A program made the position numbers and the translations under genes. Positions 51,401 to 63,400 of a stretch of 64,000 bases of DNA are shown one piece after another. Numbering within the stretch: the first letter of the stretch is position 1; each line of letters opens with the position of its first letter. The DNA is from Nelumbo lutea (lineage: Eukaryota; Streptophyta; Magnoliopsida; Proteales; Nelumbonaceae), in assembly GCA_022828595.1 (NCBI GenBank), contig JAKGHH010000004.1, forward strand, positions 86,766,270-86,830,269, given 5' to 3'. A model generated the notes under the pieces. That model made no database searches. It had not been told where the DNA came from and was given only the letters and a program-made list of their open reading frames with translations.

Positions 51401-54400
51401 CAAAAACAATCAGGGCCTTTCTGAATCTGTCAAACCATGCTCTGGGAGATTGTTTCAAGCCATATAGTGACTTCTTCAGCTTGCATACATTTCCCTTTTC
51501 AGCATTATCATAAAATCTAGCTGGAAGATCCATATACACCTCTTCTTGCAGATCCCCATTTAAGAAAGCATTCTTTAACATCTAGTTGAAACAATGCCAA
51601 AGAGTATGAGGCAACAAGAGAAAGGAGTATCCAAACAAAGGTCATCTTTGCAACTAGCGCAAATGTCTCTAGATAATCAATGCCATAGGTTTGTGTGCAC
51701 CCTTTTGCAACAAGTCTTTCCTTGTACCTCTCTATACTTCCATCTGCCTTATACTTTACTGTGTAAACCCATCTGCATCCAATTGTCTCCTTGCCTTTTG
51801 GTAGGTCCACAATCTCCCATTTCTGATTCTTAATCAAAGCCTCCATCTCTTCCTGCATAGCTATCTTCCACTCAGGTTTGGAGAGAGCCTCACTAGCACC
51901 CTTGGGTATAGACACTGAATCAAGAGAAGAGAGAAAATCACGGTAGGAAGGAGAAAGTCCACTGTAGGATAAGTACTATGAGATACAATGAGCAGTGCAC
52001 TTTCTCTTCCCTTTCCTAAGAGTAATAGGGAGATCAAGGTTATCTGTAAAAGTGTCAGTAGGATCAATGGGAACTGAAATAGTGGGATCAAGAGGAATAC
52101 CTGAGTTTGTATCAGTCGAATCTGGAGTCTCCAAGGGATCGACAGGAAGTGGTGTGAGTTCTGTTATAGTGGAATCAACCGCCTTATGGAGTCTCTGTCG
52201 TGAGTAATGCTATGAAATAGAACGCATAGGAGGTGGCAAGGTGGGTGACATCGGGTGGTGATCAAGCATGGGAGTAGACACAGGAACTGGAACTGGAAGA
52301 GGGATAGATTGCTGACTTACTTCCTCAAAACACTCCCCTTGAGAAGGATCCTTTGAGAAGAAGTACGTAGATTCAAAAAAGGTAACATCCATAGTAACAT
52401 ACCGGTTCCCAGAGACTAGATCATAGCAGCGGTACCCTTTCTAATTCTCTGCATATCCAAGGAAAACACATTTCTTTGCCTTGGAATCAAGCTTCGAACG
52501 GTAAGGGCCAAGAATATGTGCAAAGCAGACACATCCAAACACCCTTAGAGGATTATGAAACATCTCCCCCTGAGGAAAAAGAAGGTTGAATGGGGTCCTG
52601 AATCCGAGTACACAAGAGGGCACTCTGTTAATCATATATACTGCCGTGAGAACTGCATCACCCCAAAAATGAATCGGAACTGTGGTTGTGATCATCATGC
52701 TTCTTGCTGTCTCAACGATGTGTCTGTTCTTCCTCTCTGCAACACCATTCTGTTGTGGACTATAGGAGCAACTGCTCTGATGGACAACACCATACTCCAA
52801 CAGATATGAGGCAAGATGTCTCTCAAAATATTCCCTAGCATTGTCAGATCTGAACATTTTTATTCTTGTCCCAAACTGTGTTAGTACCATCTGGTGGAAT
52901 TGTTTCACCAAGGATGGTACTTCATCGCATGATTTCATCGGGTAAATCCAGGAATATCGAGAGAAATCATCCACAAACAGGAGAAAATAGCGATAGTCGC
53001 CCATTGAGGGAACATGATAAGAGCACCACACATCCGAATGAATAACATCAAAGGGAGAAGAACATCTTTTATTACTAGGTTTAAAAGAGTGTCTATAATG
53101 CTTTCCAAGTTCACAACCCTCACACTTTAAACTTGACAAACTCACAGACTCAAACAGTTTTGGAAACAAACAACTCAAAGAAGAAAAGGATAAATGACCC
53201 AGACGGTTGTGCCAAAGCATAATCTGACCCACAGATTTTGACTCACTATCTCTGCAAACATGATGGCTTTGGTGAAGAGGGAAAGCATCCAGGAGGTAGA
53301 TTCCATTCACTTCACGACCACTCCCAATCGTCATCTTTGAATCCAAATCCTGCAAAATATAGCGTCCAGGAGAAAAAATTACTGACCAATTCAGATTCTT
53401 AGTCAAACTATTAACAGATAACAAATTAGTGTTCAATCTTGGAACATGGAGGACAGAGGGTAAGCAAATAGAATCATTGATCTTGGCAGATCCCTTCCCA
53501 GCAATAGGAACATGGGATCCATCAGCTGTGGAGACCCTATCTCTGCCAGAACAGAGCTGATAAGAAGAGAAAATAATGGAGCATTGGGTCATATGCTCTG
53601 AGACTCCAGAGTCTATAATCCAAGGAGATCTCTCCTTACCTGAAGCAGAAACATAGTTTGCAGTGACATGTGAACTACCTGTGTGGGCAAAGGAGGTAGA
53701 GTGGGCTCCACCTGTGCTACCTGTACCTTGTTGTCCGCTTACGGCTGAACTGGAACTAGTTGTATCCCTCTGATTCAGAAGCAACCCAAACTCTCAAGCT
53801 TGGCCCTTACTGCAACAGTTGCAACAGACTCCAAAGCAGTTGTAGTAGGGGGGGCAGAGTATCACCGGTAACTGCCATGTGCGCATTTCCTTTCTTATTC
53901 TTCAATCTGGTCGGCACAAGATATGGGTGAAGCTTCCAACAAGTGTCTCTTGTATGCTTAGGCTTCTTACAGTAGTCACAGACCAAGTCCCTTTTGTCTT
54001 CCTTTTTGTTTTCATTGCGCATTTCCTTTCTTATTCTTCAATCTGGTCGGCACAAGATATGGGTGAAGCTTCCAACAAGTGTCTCTTGTATGCTTAGGCT
54101 TCTTACAGTAGTCACAGACCAAGTCCCTTTTGTCTTCCTTTTTGTTTTCATTGCCATTCTGTTTAGATTTCACAGCACTTACCATAGCAAGCTGATCAGA
54201 ACTGAGATTTTTCATCATTACATCCCTCCTGCACTCCTCTCCTGACACAAAGGCATATGCTTGGGAGAGAGTGACACTGTCCCTAGAAAGAAGATGTTGT
54301 CGTGCAATGTCATACTCAGGGTTAAGGGCAGCAAGGAATTCGAACACCCTATACTTCTCTAAATGTCTTTGATAGGTAGTTGCATCCTTGGTGGTTTCCC

Positions 54401-57400
54401 AAGCAAAGGTCTCTAGATGGTCGATCTTCTGCCACAGGGTCTTAAGGACTGAAAAATAGGCTGCAACAGATCTATCTCCCTGCCTTGTGGCAATAATTTG
54501 ATTTCTCAGTTGATAAGCCCTAGCAACATTCTCCCTTTGTGAATAGGTTTCTGCAACCCCATCCCATATCTCCTTAGCAGTGTTTGCCCATAAAAAATTT
54601 TTACTTATATGTGGCGACATAGAATTACACAACCATGTCATTACCATATAATTTTCCTACACCCATCGGGAGTTGCCAGTTTCGGGTTTCACCTCTTCAC
54701 CAGTAATATACCCCAATTTTCCACGAGCCCCGATGGCCATCTTTGTAGATTGGGGCCATTCCAAGTAGTTTGTACCATCCAACCTAACTGTAGTAATGGT
54801 CCCAGCTCCGAAGGGGTCTCCAGCACCTCCTCTCACTGGTCTCATTTCATTCCCGGGCTTATATTCAACTCTGTCCCTCCATGTGTCTCAAAAGAGGTAT
54901 AGAAAACAACCAAAAAATGCAACAAGAACAAACAGAATACCTTCTGGAACCAACAACACTCCTTTGGTGTCCTAGACTTTCTTCCCACGAAAGATTCCTT
55001 TTCGGTGGGATGGGAGAGGAGAGAGAAAAAGCAACCGCCCTCTCTAGAAGCCTCCAAACCACATGGTACTTGAATCACCCCTTACAAAAAACCCCGAGGA
55101 ACCCTAAAAAATTAGGGCGCCACTACCTAGGTCAAAATTGAAGAGTCCAACAAAATCAGGGCTCTTTCCCTTTCTCCAGTTTTTCCTGATTCTGATGAGA
55201 AACCCTAGACCAGCTACAGGGCATACAAATCCATCAAGAAAATCCAAAAACTGGGCTTACCTGAGAGCTTCAATCAGCCTCTTAAATCTCCATGCAATCG
55301 GCCGATCTAGGGCTGCAAGAGTAAATCTGTTCAAGAACCTTCAACCTGCTCTGATACCATGTAGAAAGCCTTATGTGCTGATTCGGCCAAGCTTCTTGTG
55401 AAAGGAAGAGGAGAAAGTTGGGGGTTTCAGCAATAGACAGAGGAAAGGGAAGAAAAGGAGAAGAAGGTCGACTAGGATAGTGATACATAACCCTAGCCGC
55501 CAGCCCCTCATTCTATTTATAATTAACTTAAATATGGGATATTACAAAGATGCCCCTAGTAGGGCGGCAACTCAACTAAGTACTTACAATTCTTTTAAAA
55601 ATAAAAGACTAATGGGCCCAAGGCCCAACAACTTCTTAATTTAAAAGAAAACAAACTAAACATAAATCGGCCCAACATAAATCAGCCCACTCAACACTAG
55701 GCACCCTTGGCTGGGCCCCACACCCAAACGCTTTGACTTTTAGCAACTAGGTGCCCACCTAGGCAACACAAATGACAAGACAAACGCCTTTTATAATATC
55801 ATTTATATTGTTGTATCATATTAATGTATGTGTTAATACATTTTATTATGTGCTATATATATCAATTATACTTTGTTTTAATGTTTTACTATTGAAATTT
55901 AAAAGATAAAAAGGTTTTTAGGAAAGAAAAAGAAAAGAAAGAAAGAGGAAAAAAATAATTATAATTATAAAGAGGTTCTTTTTTTCTATTCTCTCTCTCT
56001 AATTAATAAAACAGAGACTCCATCCTTATTTTTTCTATTTTACTTTCCATCTTGAATATTTATCATATAAAGTTAATAACCTTTTTAGCTGCTAATTGAT
56101 ATGAAATTGCTTTATTAAATACTTATTATAGTAATATTATTTTTTAAAACAATGAAATTAATATATGTAAAAGACTTTTATCTTTTAAATGTGATGATTT
56201 GCCACATTTTTAGAGGAAATTTAATGTTCTTAATAAAGTTAATTGCTATTTTTTTTAACTTAATATGTAGGGATACTTGATATGGTGTAGTTCTATGGTC
56301 CCTGTTGTACCACAGCATTTATTTTCTTTCTTATCTTTCATCCCTCCAAGGGCCTCTTTGTAATTTTTATCTTTAGCCCTTCAAGGGCTTCTTTGTAAAT
56401 ACTTATAACTAATAAGATATATGGGATCTTGGGGGTGGGGGTCGATTATTTAGTTTGACACCCCTTAAACTCTTGGTGTTCTCTTAACCTAGAAGATTAA
56501 CATGGTATCAGAGCGGGCCATATCCTTTAGCTGCTGATTTGTTTAAGTTCTGGGTGATTAGTGGACTGTTTAAGGAGTATTTTGGTCACTCTTAAATCCT
56601 GGTTGAAGTTTTTTAGGTGCTGTTTTGGATTAGACAAAGCTAATATCTTTTTTTTTTTTTAGGAAAAGATGCCAAGTAGGTCAGATTTTCTTCTTTTTTT
56701 TTAAACTGGCTGGTTTAATCAGCCTAGAACTTTGTAGTTGGTGTTGCCCAGGCCTTCTTTATCTGTTAATCATCCTGCCTTGAAGTTTGGATCAGTTTTG
56801 ATAGGGCTTCGATCCCATCTTGTTGTTGACAGTCCTGAACCTACCATTTTAGGACTGAGATTGGTATTGCCTTTTTTTGTGATTTCTGCAGAAAAACCTC
56901 AGTTTTTTGGTGGAGTACTATTTCAGTATTGTTGTTGATTTTCTATTGATCTTAGTTGGGTGATTAATCACCAATTTTTTGGACTGCTACCCTCTCTTGA
57001 AGTCTGTTAACCTATTTTGGACTGTGGGTGTGTTTTGAAATGTCTGAGAAGGCTGATGTCATTCCCATAAAGTTCGGTGGAAGTTCCATTTTGACTTTTT
57101 TGTTGAAGGGAAAGGCCTAGAGGGATATTTGGATGGGAAGATTACTAAGCCAAATGAAACTGATATCAAAGGATATGCACGATGGAAGTTGGATAATGGG
57201 AAATTAGTTTCTTGGATACTCAGCTTAATTGTTTCTCATATTATTGTACCCATGAGAAGGATGTGTACAGCTTATGAGATATATTATATATACATATTTG
57301 AAGAAAGTCCAATCCAACTATCCAACATGTCTAGACGGTTTCAAATTGAATATGAAATCTTTAGATTCAGGAATATTATGCCGGTTTTATTGATTTGTGG

Positions 57401-60400
57401 GAAGAGTATGAACTTATCAATTCAAAATCTTCAGATCCTGTAGAATGTGTCAAGTATCTCCAACGACTCTTTGAGAAAAGAGAAGTGAATTAGTTCCTTG
57501 TGAAACTTGGGCCTAAATATGAGATAACCAGGTCCAAGATATTGAGTAGAGGGACTATTCGAGATCTGGATTCAGTGATGGGGGAATTGTTGAGGGAGGA
57601 GACTAGACTTTTAACAGTTGCAAGTTTTGATGGAAAATTAATTGACTCTAGGGTTGATACAACTTTTGTTGTTCATGGAAACAAGAAATTTGGTGCTAAG
57701 GACTTTTCCAAAATACAATGTCATGAGTCAAGGCGTTTGGACACCTATTGTAAGCAACATGGTCACATCATCCCAAACTGTCCAGTTAGACCATCGGAAG
57801 GTGCTCAGAAGAAGAACCAACCACGTGCATATCAAGTGACTGAGCGCCAAACCATTGATGCTTCCTATTCCAAGGGTGATTCTTCTAAGGGTGAATCTTC
57901 TGCATCTCCTACATCTATGGATGAGACTCGACAACTAGTATCATCTGTTATTTCCTCTGCTTTTTCTGCCATTGACCTATTTGGTGAGTTTTTTGGTTAC
58001 TGTTCTTCTCAGTCTCATATTTGGACCATTGATTCTAGAGTAACTAATCATATGATAGGAACTTATGCTAAACCCCTAGATAGCATTCATAAATCCCATC
58101 ATAGACATCATTACTGCCAATGGTGAAAAACTGAATATCATTGGTAGCAATGACATTTCCCTTAAAGTTATCTACTGCCTTCTTTCCTCTTACCAAAACC
58201 TTTCTTGTTTCTAGTCTTATATTTGGACCATTGACCTATTTGGTGAGTTTTTTGGTTACTGTTCTTCTCAGTCTCATATTTGGACCATTGATTCTAGAGT
58301 AACTAATCATATGATAGGAGCTTATGCTAAACCCCTAGATAGCATTCATAAATCCCATCATAGACATATCATTACTGCCAATGGTGAAAAACTGAATATC
58401 ATTGGTAGCAATGACATTTCCCTTAAAGTTATCTACTGCCTTCTTTCCTCTTACCAAAACCTTTCTTGTACCTAGTCTTATTGCTAATCTGATTTCTGTT
58501 GGTCAACTTGTTGATGAAGGATATATACTTACCTTTTCTCATGATGGTTGTTTAATTCAGGACCAGTACATTGGGAAAGTGAAAGGGAAGGAGTGTAGGC
58601 TGGGCCTTTTATTTGCATTGAAGTTCTAGAATCCTAAAGCACTAGCATCTTCAGCATATCTTAGTTCATTTTCTTCTGAATCTATTGTTGGACAAAGAAA
58701 TAATGTTTGGGATTTATGGCATAAACGTTTGGGGCATCCTCATTTTGAAAAGTTGAAAGTTTTGTTTGACTCAGGCTCTATTAAAAATAAAATTCCTTTA
58801 AGTACTTTTGCTACCTCATGTGTTTCTTGTTGCTCAAGTACATAGTTGTCAAGGCGATGCCTAGGCAATAAGGTGCCCTTTGAAGCTTGCCTTGCCTAAT
58901 TGCCAAGCAGTTTTCTACTTCCCACTATAAAATACTTTTTATTCATTCTTTTTTGAGATTATAATTATAAAACAGACATTATTAAATTAAAATAATCATT
59001 TTGTGTGTTTATATACTAATTTCTTTTTATTATTTTCTTTATTTATTAGGGTTTAATCATCACAAACATTGCTAAATTCTGTATTGAACCCTCAAAGACT
59101 TAAAAACCTGAACCAATAAGTAAGGAAAAACTTAAAATTTTATCTAATCAACACATTTTTCTCCACCATATATTCTTCTTCTACCTCTTCCTTCTTCTAC
59201 TACTACTACTACCAATACTTATTATTTTCTTCTTTTCCTATAACAAAAACAAGGGTTCAGCCCCTATATTTTTTGAATTTTATTTTCCTTCTACCTTTTC
59301 TTCTCATGAATATGTTGATTTTCTATACTTTAATATGAAATTTATACTTTTCTTATGAAAATCATAAATAATTATTAAAGAAATATGGTTATGGTACCTA
59401 GGGAACTAACCTAGGATCTATGTTTTGAACATAAAAAAAAAAAAAATCCGTTGCCTAGGTGACTTGGCAACAAGGTGCCCCAGTCGCCTAGCCTCGCCTT
59501 GGCACCTTGAAAACTATGCTCAAGTAAAAGCCACACTCTACCCTTTTCTCACACATTTGAGCATGCCATTGAGCTGCCTTTATACCAATTGCTGGTTAAG
59601 CCCCTTGTAGTTTGTAGTTAAGTAACTTATTCCACCCTTCCACTAACATGATGTCAGTTTTAGTGACTAAAAGTGCTTATGTGACATTGAAAACTTTTCA
59701 AAAGTCGATTTTACCCTTTACTGGAATCTTCCTTTATATCATATGGAGGAAAATGCAAGGGACAAACTTTTCCTGCCATAGCATCATGGTGGGAATGGAA
59801 AGTTTGAAACAGGTTCAGAAAAATAAAATAGAACAAAATTTGAGATGGTAAAACTGTATTTTGATTTCCTTTAATTAAGTAGATTTAATGTTGATTCTTC
59901 TTATTTCCTTTATTTTGGTTATATTCCCCTCTTCATTTGGCTTTAAGTAGAGGTCTATTTAATAATGTTAAAACAAAAGGAAAAAGATTATAGAAAAGAA
60001 GAAAACACAAACATCTGGGTGAAATTTTTTCTTCCTTGGGGGGAGGAGACCAAGCATATGAATTTGCTCTTTTGCACCATGCTGAAAATGCATGAAAAGA
60101 TAAGGAAAGTTTCTTTTGACCCTCTTAAACTCTCATCTTATATATTCATGTTACAAATAACTCTTGAGAAAATCTATCAAACAAGTCAATAATGTTTGAG
60201 CTTGTTTAAGTAAGCCAAAAGAGTGCCTGAGCTTGTTTCAGGAGTTGAAAACCTATTTTGTGAGCATTTCTGATGCTTTTTCCAGGTATTATGCATGGGA
60301 TTACCGAGTATTGAGGACATTTGCTAGACATTACTCAACAGGTGAAGTAATACCTGAGAAATTGGTGGAGTCAATGAAAGGTGCCAAAAAGATGTTTGCA

Positions 60401-63400
60401 GCAACAGAACTGCAGCGGCAGGTTTATGATGGCCTTAATCTTGGTTTATGTTTGTTTATCAGATGATGGCTTTTAATTATGTTCATACATGTATAAAAGT
60501 GCAGCCTAGTGCATGAGGCTCTCGCCAATACGGGGTCTGGGGAGGGATAGATGTATGCAGCCTTACCTCTGCACATACAGAGAGGCTGTTTCCAAGATTT
60601 GAACCCTGGTCACCCAGGTTGCGATGGAGCAACCCAACCATTGCACTAATGCCCACCCTCATGCATACATGTATGTAGGTAAAATATGGTTTAAGCATGA
60701 TGAACAGAAACCTTGTGGCATGCATGATTATCACCAGACTTTTAAACCACTAGGCTGCTTGCAGAGCAAGTTTTCAACCAGGATAAGCAAATAATTCACC
60801 ATTTTGAGAATCCAAACCAGTGTTGTCAGAGCCAGGTTTAATTGGACAGTGAAACTGGTGAAACTGGTGAAACTGTGACTCTATGAACTTTCTGGGTCCT
60901 GGTTTTGGATGATTTTTGAAGGCTGGGCAATTAAATTGCTGGTTAAACTGGTAAACTGTCACCCAGTGAGCTTTTTGTTCTTCCTATGATCTAGGTCTGA
61001 CAACACTGGTTTAAACTGTTTTAGTTTGATCTTTTTGCTTCTTGTATGTCAATGGACCAAATTTGGACTGGCACAACAATTATTCTTGAGCACCCAAAAG
61101 AAAGCTTATAACTAGAAGATCTGGATCAAAAGAAAATGTCATTTGTGGGATGTGGTCCATCAAATGGTTATTGTAACCAACTTATCAAAAAAAAATGGTT
61201 ATTGTAACCAGTGTAAATCTAGATTAATTAGTGTATACTGTTGGTGTGGAAATTTTAAGAAATCCTCATGCAACATAGTTCACTCAAACAAATGATTGAG
61301 TTCATATTATGTTGAGTAAGACCTATTCATTTTGACTCGGAGAAATAAATGTATAGAACAGATAAAATAAATAGAGAATTCTTTAAATGAGAATTCCATT
61401 TATATTTCTTTCCAGATCCCAACTTTACAAAATAAAAGCAAGAAACTTTATTACATCACATTCCTTTTTGTACAATGGAATCATTGGTACAAATATTTCC
61501 TGGACTATGAATTTACTTCTCACACTTAGCTGTGGTCATCCAGATAAAATAAACTGGTTATAGACAACATCATTCTTCTGAACATTGCACCTGGAAGGGA
61601 ATCATAATCAGTCAGGTTAGACAATTGGATTTTAGATGATTTTCTATCACTCCACCTTCAATCTTCAGATCTACATTTCTAGGGAGCCAAAGTCAACCAT
61701 AGCTATAGATGGCATGATCTCTAACTCACTTTAGTAAGAACTATAATCAACTAAGTAGAAAGCTCAATTGTAAACGGTTTATATCCCTCTATCTCCACAA
61801 TTTCCCCTTTAACAAATATAATTCATGCGTGGTTACATAGCTTCTTCATACTGACTTCTCTCCATCATCCAAATATACTCAGCTTTACTCAACTAAGCCC
61901 TGTCCTAACTATATGGGGTCGGTTACATGTATCATGTTATGGGGACTGCATTTTACAGGTCATGAAACTCCATATTCAAGCTTTTGCTGCTGTATTTGTA
62001 ACCATAAATCTCCCTACAAGAACTGCCCATCATACTGAATGTTGTTTCTCTGTCTTCCCAACAGGTTTTTTATGCCCTGATTGACCAAACACTTTTTGGG
62101 GAGCAGTCATTCTCACCAAGAGATACAATTTCAGTTGTTGGAGACCTCAAAAGACAACATACCAGTTGGAAGCATGTTGAGGGCACACATTGGCACACGC
62201 GATTCAATCATCTCTTAAATTATGGGGCAGGTGGAGATTACATTGTTTTCATTTCATTTCTAGGATGTTCCACTTTTAGATTAAACCTTCATCTGATGGT
62301 GTGTGTGTGGCCTTGTGGGCCCTAATCAGGGTATTCCTAAGCCCATCAGTTGAATTGATGTGCCTCTTTGAATTCTTACAGAGAAAATAATGAAAGGTTG
62401 AGAAATTGATCTGCATGTTGTACTTGAGCTTACCAAATGGAAGCTCGTGGCCTTGTGGGTCCTAATCAGGGTATTCCTAAGCCCATCAGTCCAATTGATG
62501 TGCCTCTTTGAATTGTTAAAGAGAAAATAGTGAAAGGTTGAGATTGATCTGCATGTTATACTTGAGCATCCACAGTGATCTATTTCCAGCTAAGGATATT
62601 TTATGTTATATGTGCCTTGTCAGATGCTTTCTGTAACCCTGAAAGTATGCTTCCCTTGCTGATACAAAGACTCAACATGTATTATTTGGAAGTCAAGTTT
62701 TGGGTGAGAAAAAGGACATTTTATGTGTCACTTTATAATTGTTTCTTGTCTAATGATGCTCTCCTAATTTGTATTTCACAACATAGGTGAGGAGTTTGGC
62801 CTCCTAACCTCCATTGTTGATGCGGGGGTTCTTCATTTATTGTGTGAAGAATCTTTAAGTTCTAAAATGCTATACAATCTGAGAATATGAAAGGGCAGCC
62901 CAGTGCAAGGCTCCCACCAATGTGGGGTCTGGGGAGGGACAGATTTATGCAGCCTTACCCCTGCACGTACAGAGAGATTGTTTCCAAGATTTGAACCCCG
63001 GTCACCCAGATTGCAATAAAGCAACCCAACCCAGGAAATATTTTAGATCAGTTATGACTCTTGACCCAGCTGGCTGGGTATGACGATCTTTCATCATTGT
63101 GTGCCTTCGGGGGAAAAGTCCAGAAAGAGTCATTGCTCTGATAGTTTATATTATTTGTGGCTTCAATTCTCTTGGATATTTTACATGTATCGATCTGTCA
63201 GGACTTGGACAGTTTTTGGAATGGTAGCTTCCACCTTTTTGCTGCTATCAAGTGTTAATGTTTTGATATTTATAATTTTATCACCATGGTTCATCTGAGG
63301 GCTTGGTTATCTTTGCTAGCTCTCTTCATTAGTTTCTGTTATTCTTTCTCAACCAGAGGGTTGGGTGTTGCATTATCCTGTGTGTACCACCTACCATGTT

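Larger units (their letters stand above)
50048..55696 (-). mobile_element. Ty1/copia element copia-4, antisense
   Basis: 5.65 kb on the minus strand. LTRs of 322 bp (left, 3') and 337 bp (right, 5') run TG...CA, with the first base of one copy mutated. Perfect CTAGG duplications lie at 50043-50047 and 55697-55701. PBS TGGTATCAGAGC adjoins the 5' LTR. About seven substitutions plus a 15-bp duplication separate the LTRs. Gag and pol carry stops, a 136-bp duplication and frameshifts. Confidence 0.92.
56278..59600 (+). mobile_element. copia-5, 3'-truncated
   Basis: One LTR-like block (about 56278-56502, starting TGATATGGTG and ending TTAACA; the start could be 56266) is followed directly by PBS TGGTATCAGAGC. 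Gag, protease and the pre-integrase region follow, then sequence identity is lost near 59600 with no integrase, reverse transcriptase or second LTR. A hAT-like MITE is inserted at 58841-59518. Sense orientation, heavily mutated. Confidence 0.7.

Noticed and set aside
53879..54245. Plus-strand frames with repeated hydrophobic peptides
   Set aside because: Antisense shadow of copia-4 gag and its 136-bp duplication.
60496..60660. tRNA gene on the minus strand
   Set aside because: The B-box-like motif is present, but no cloverleaf or anticodon arm fits; a SINE explains it and a second copy exists.
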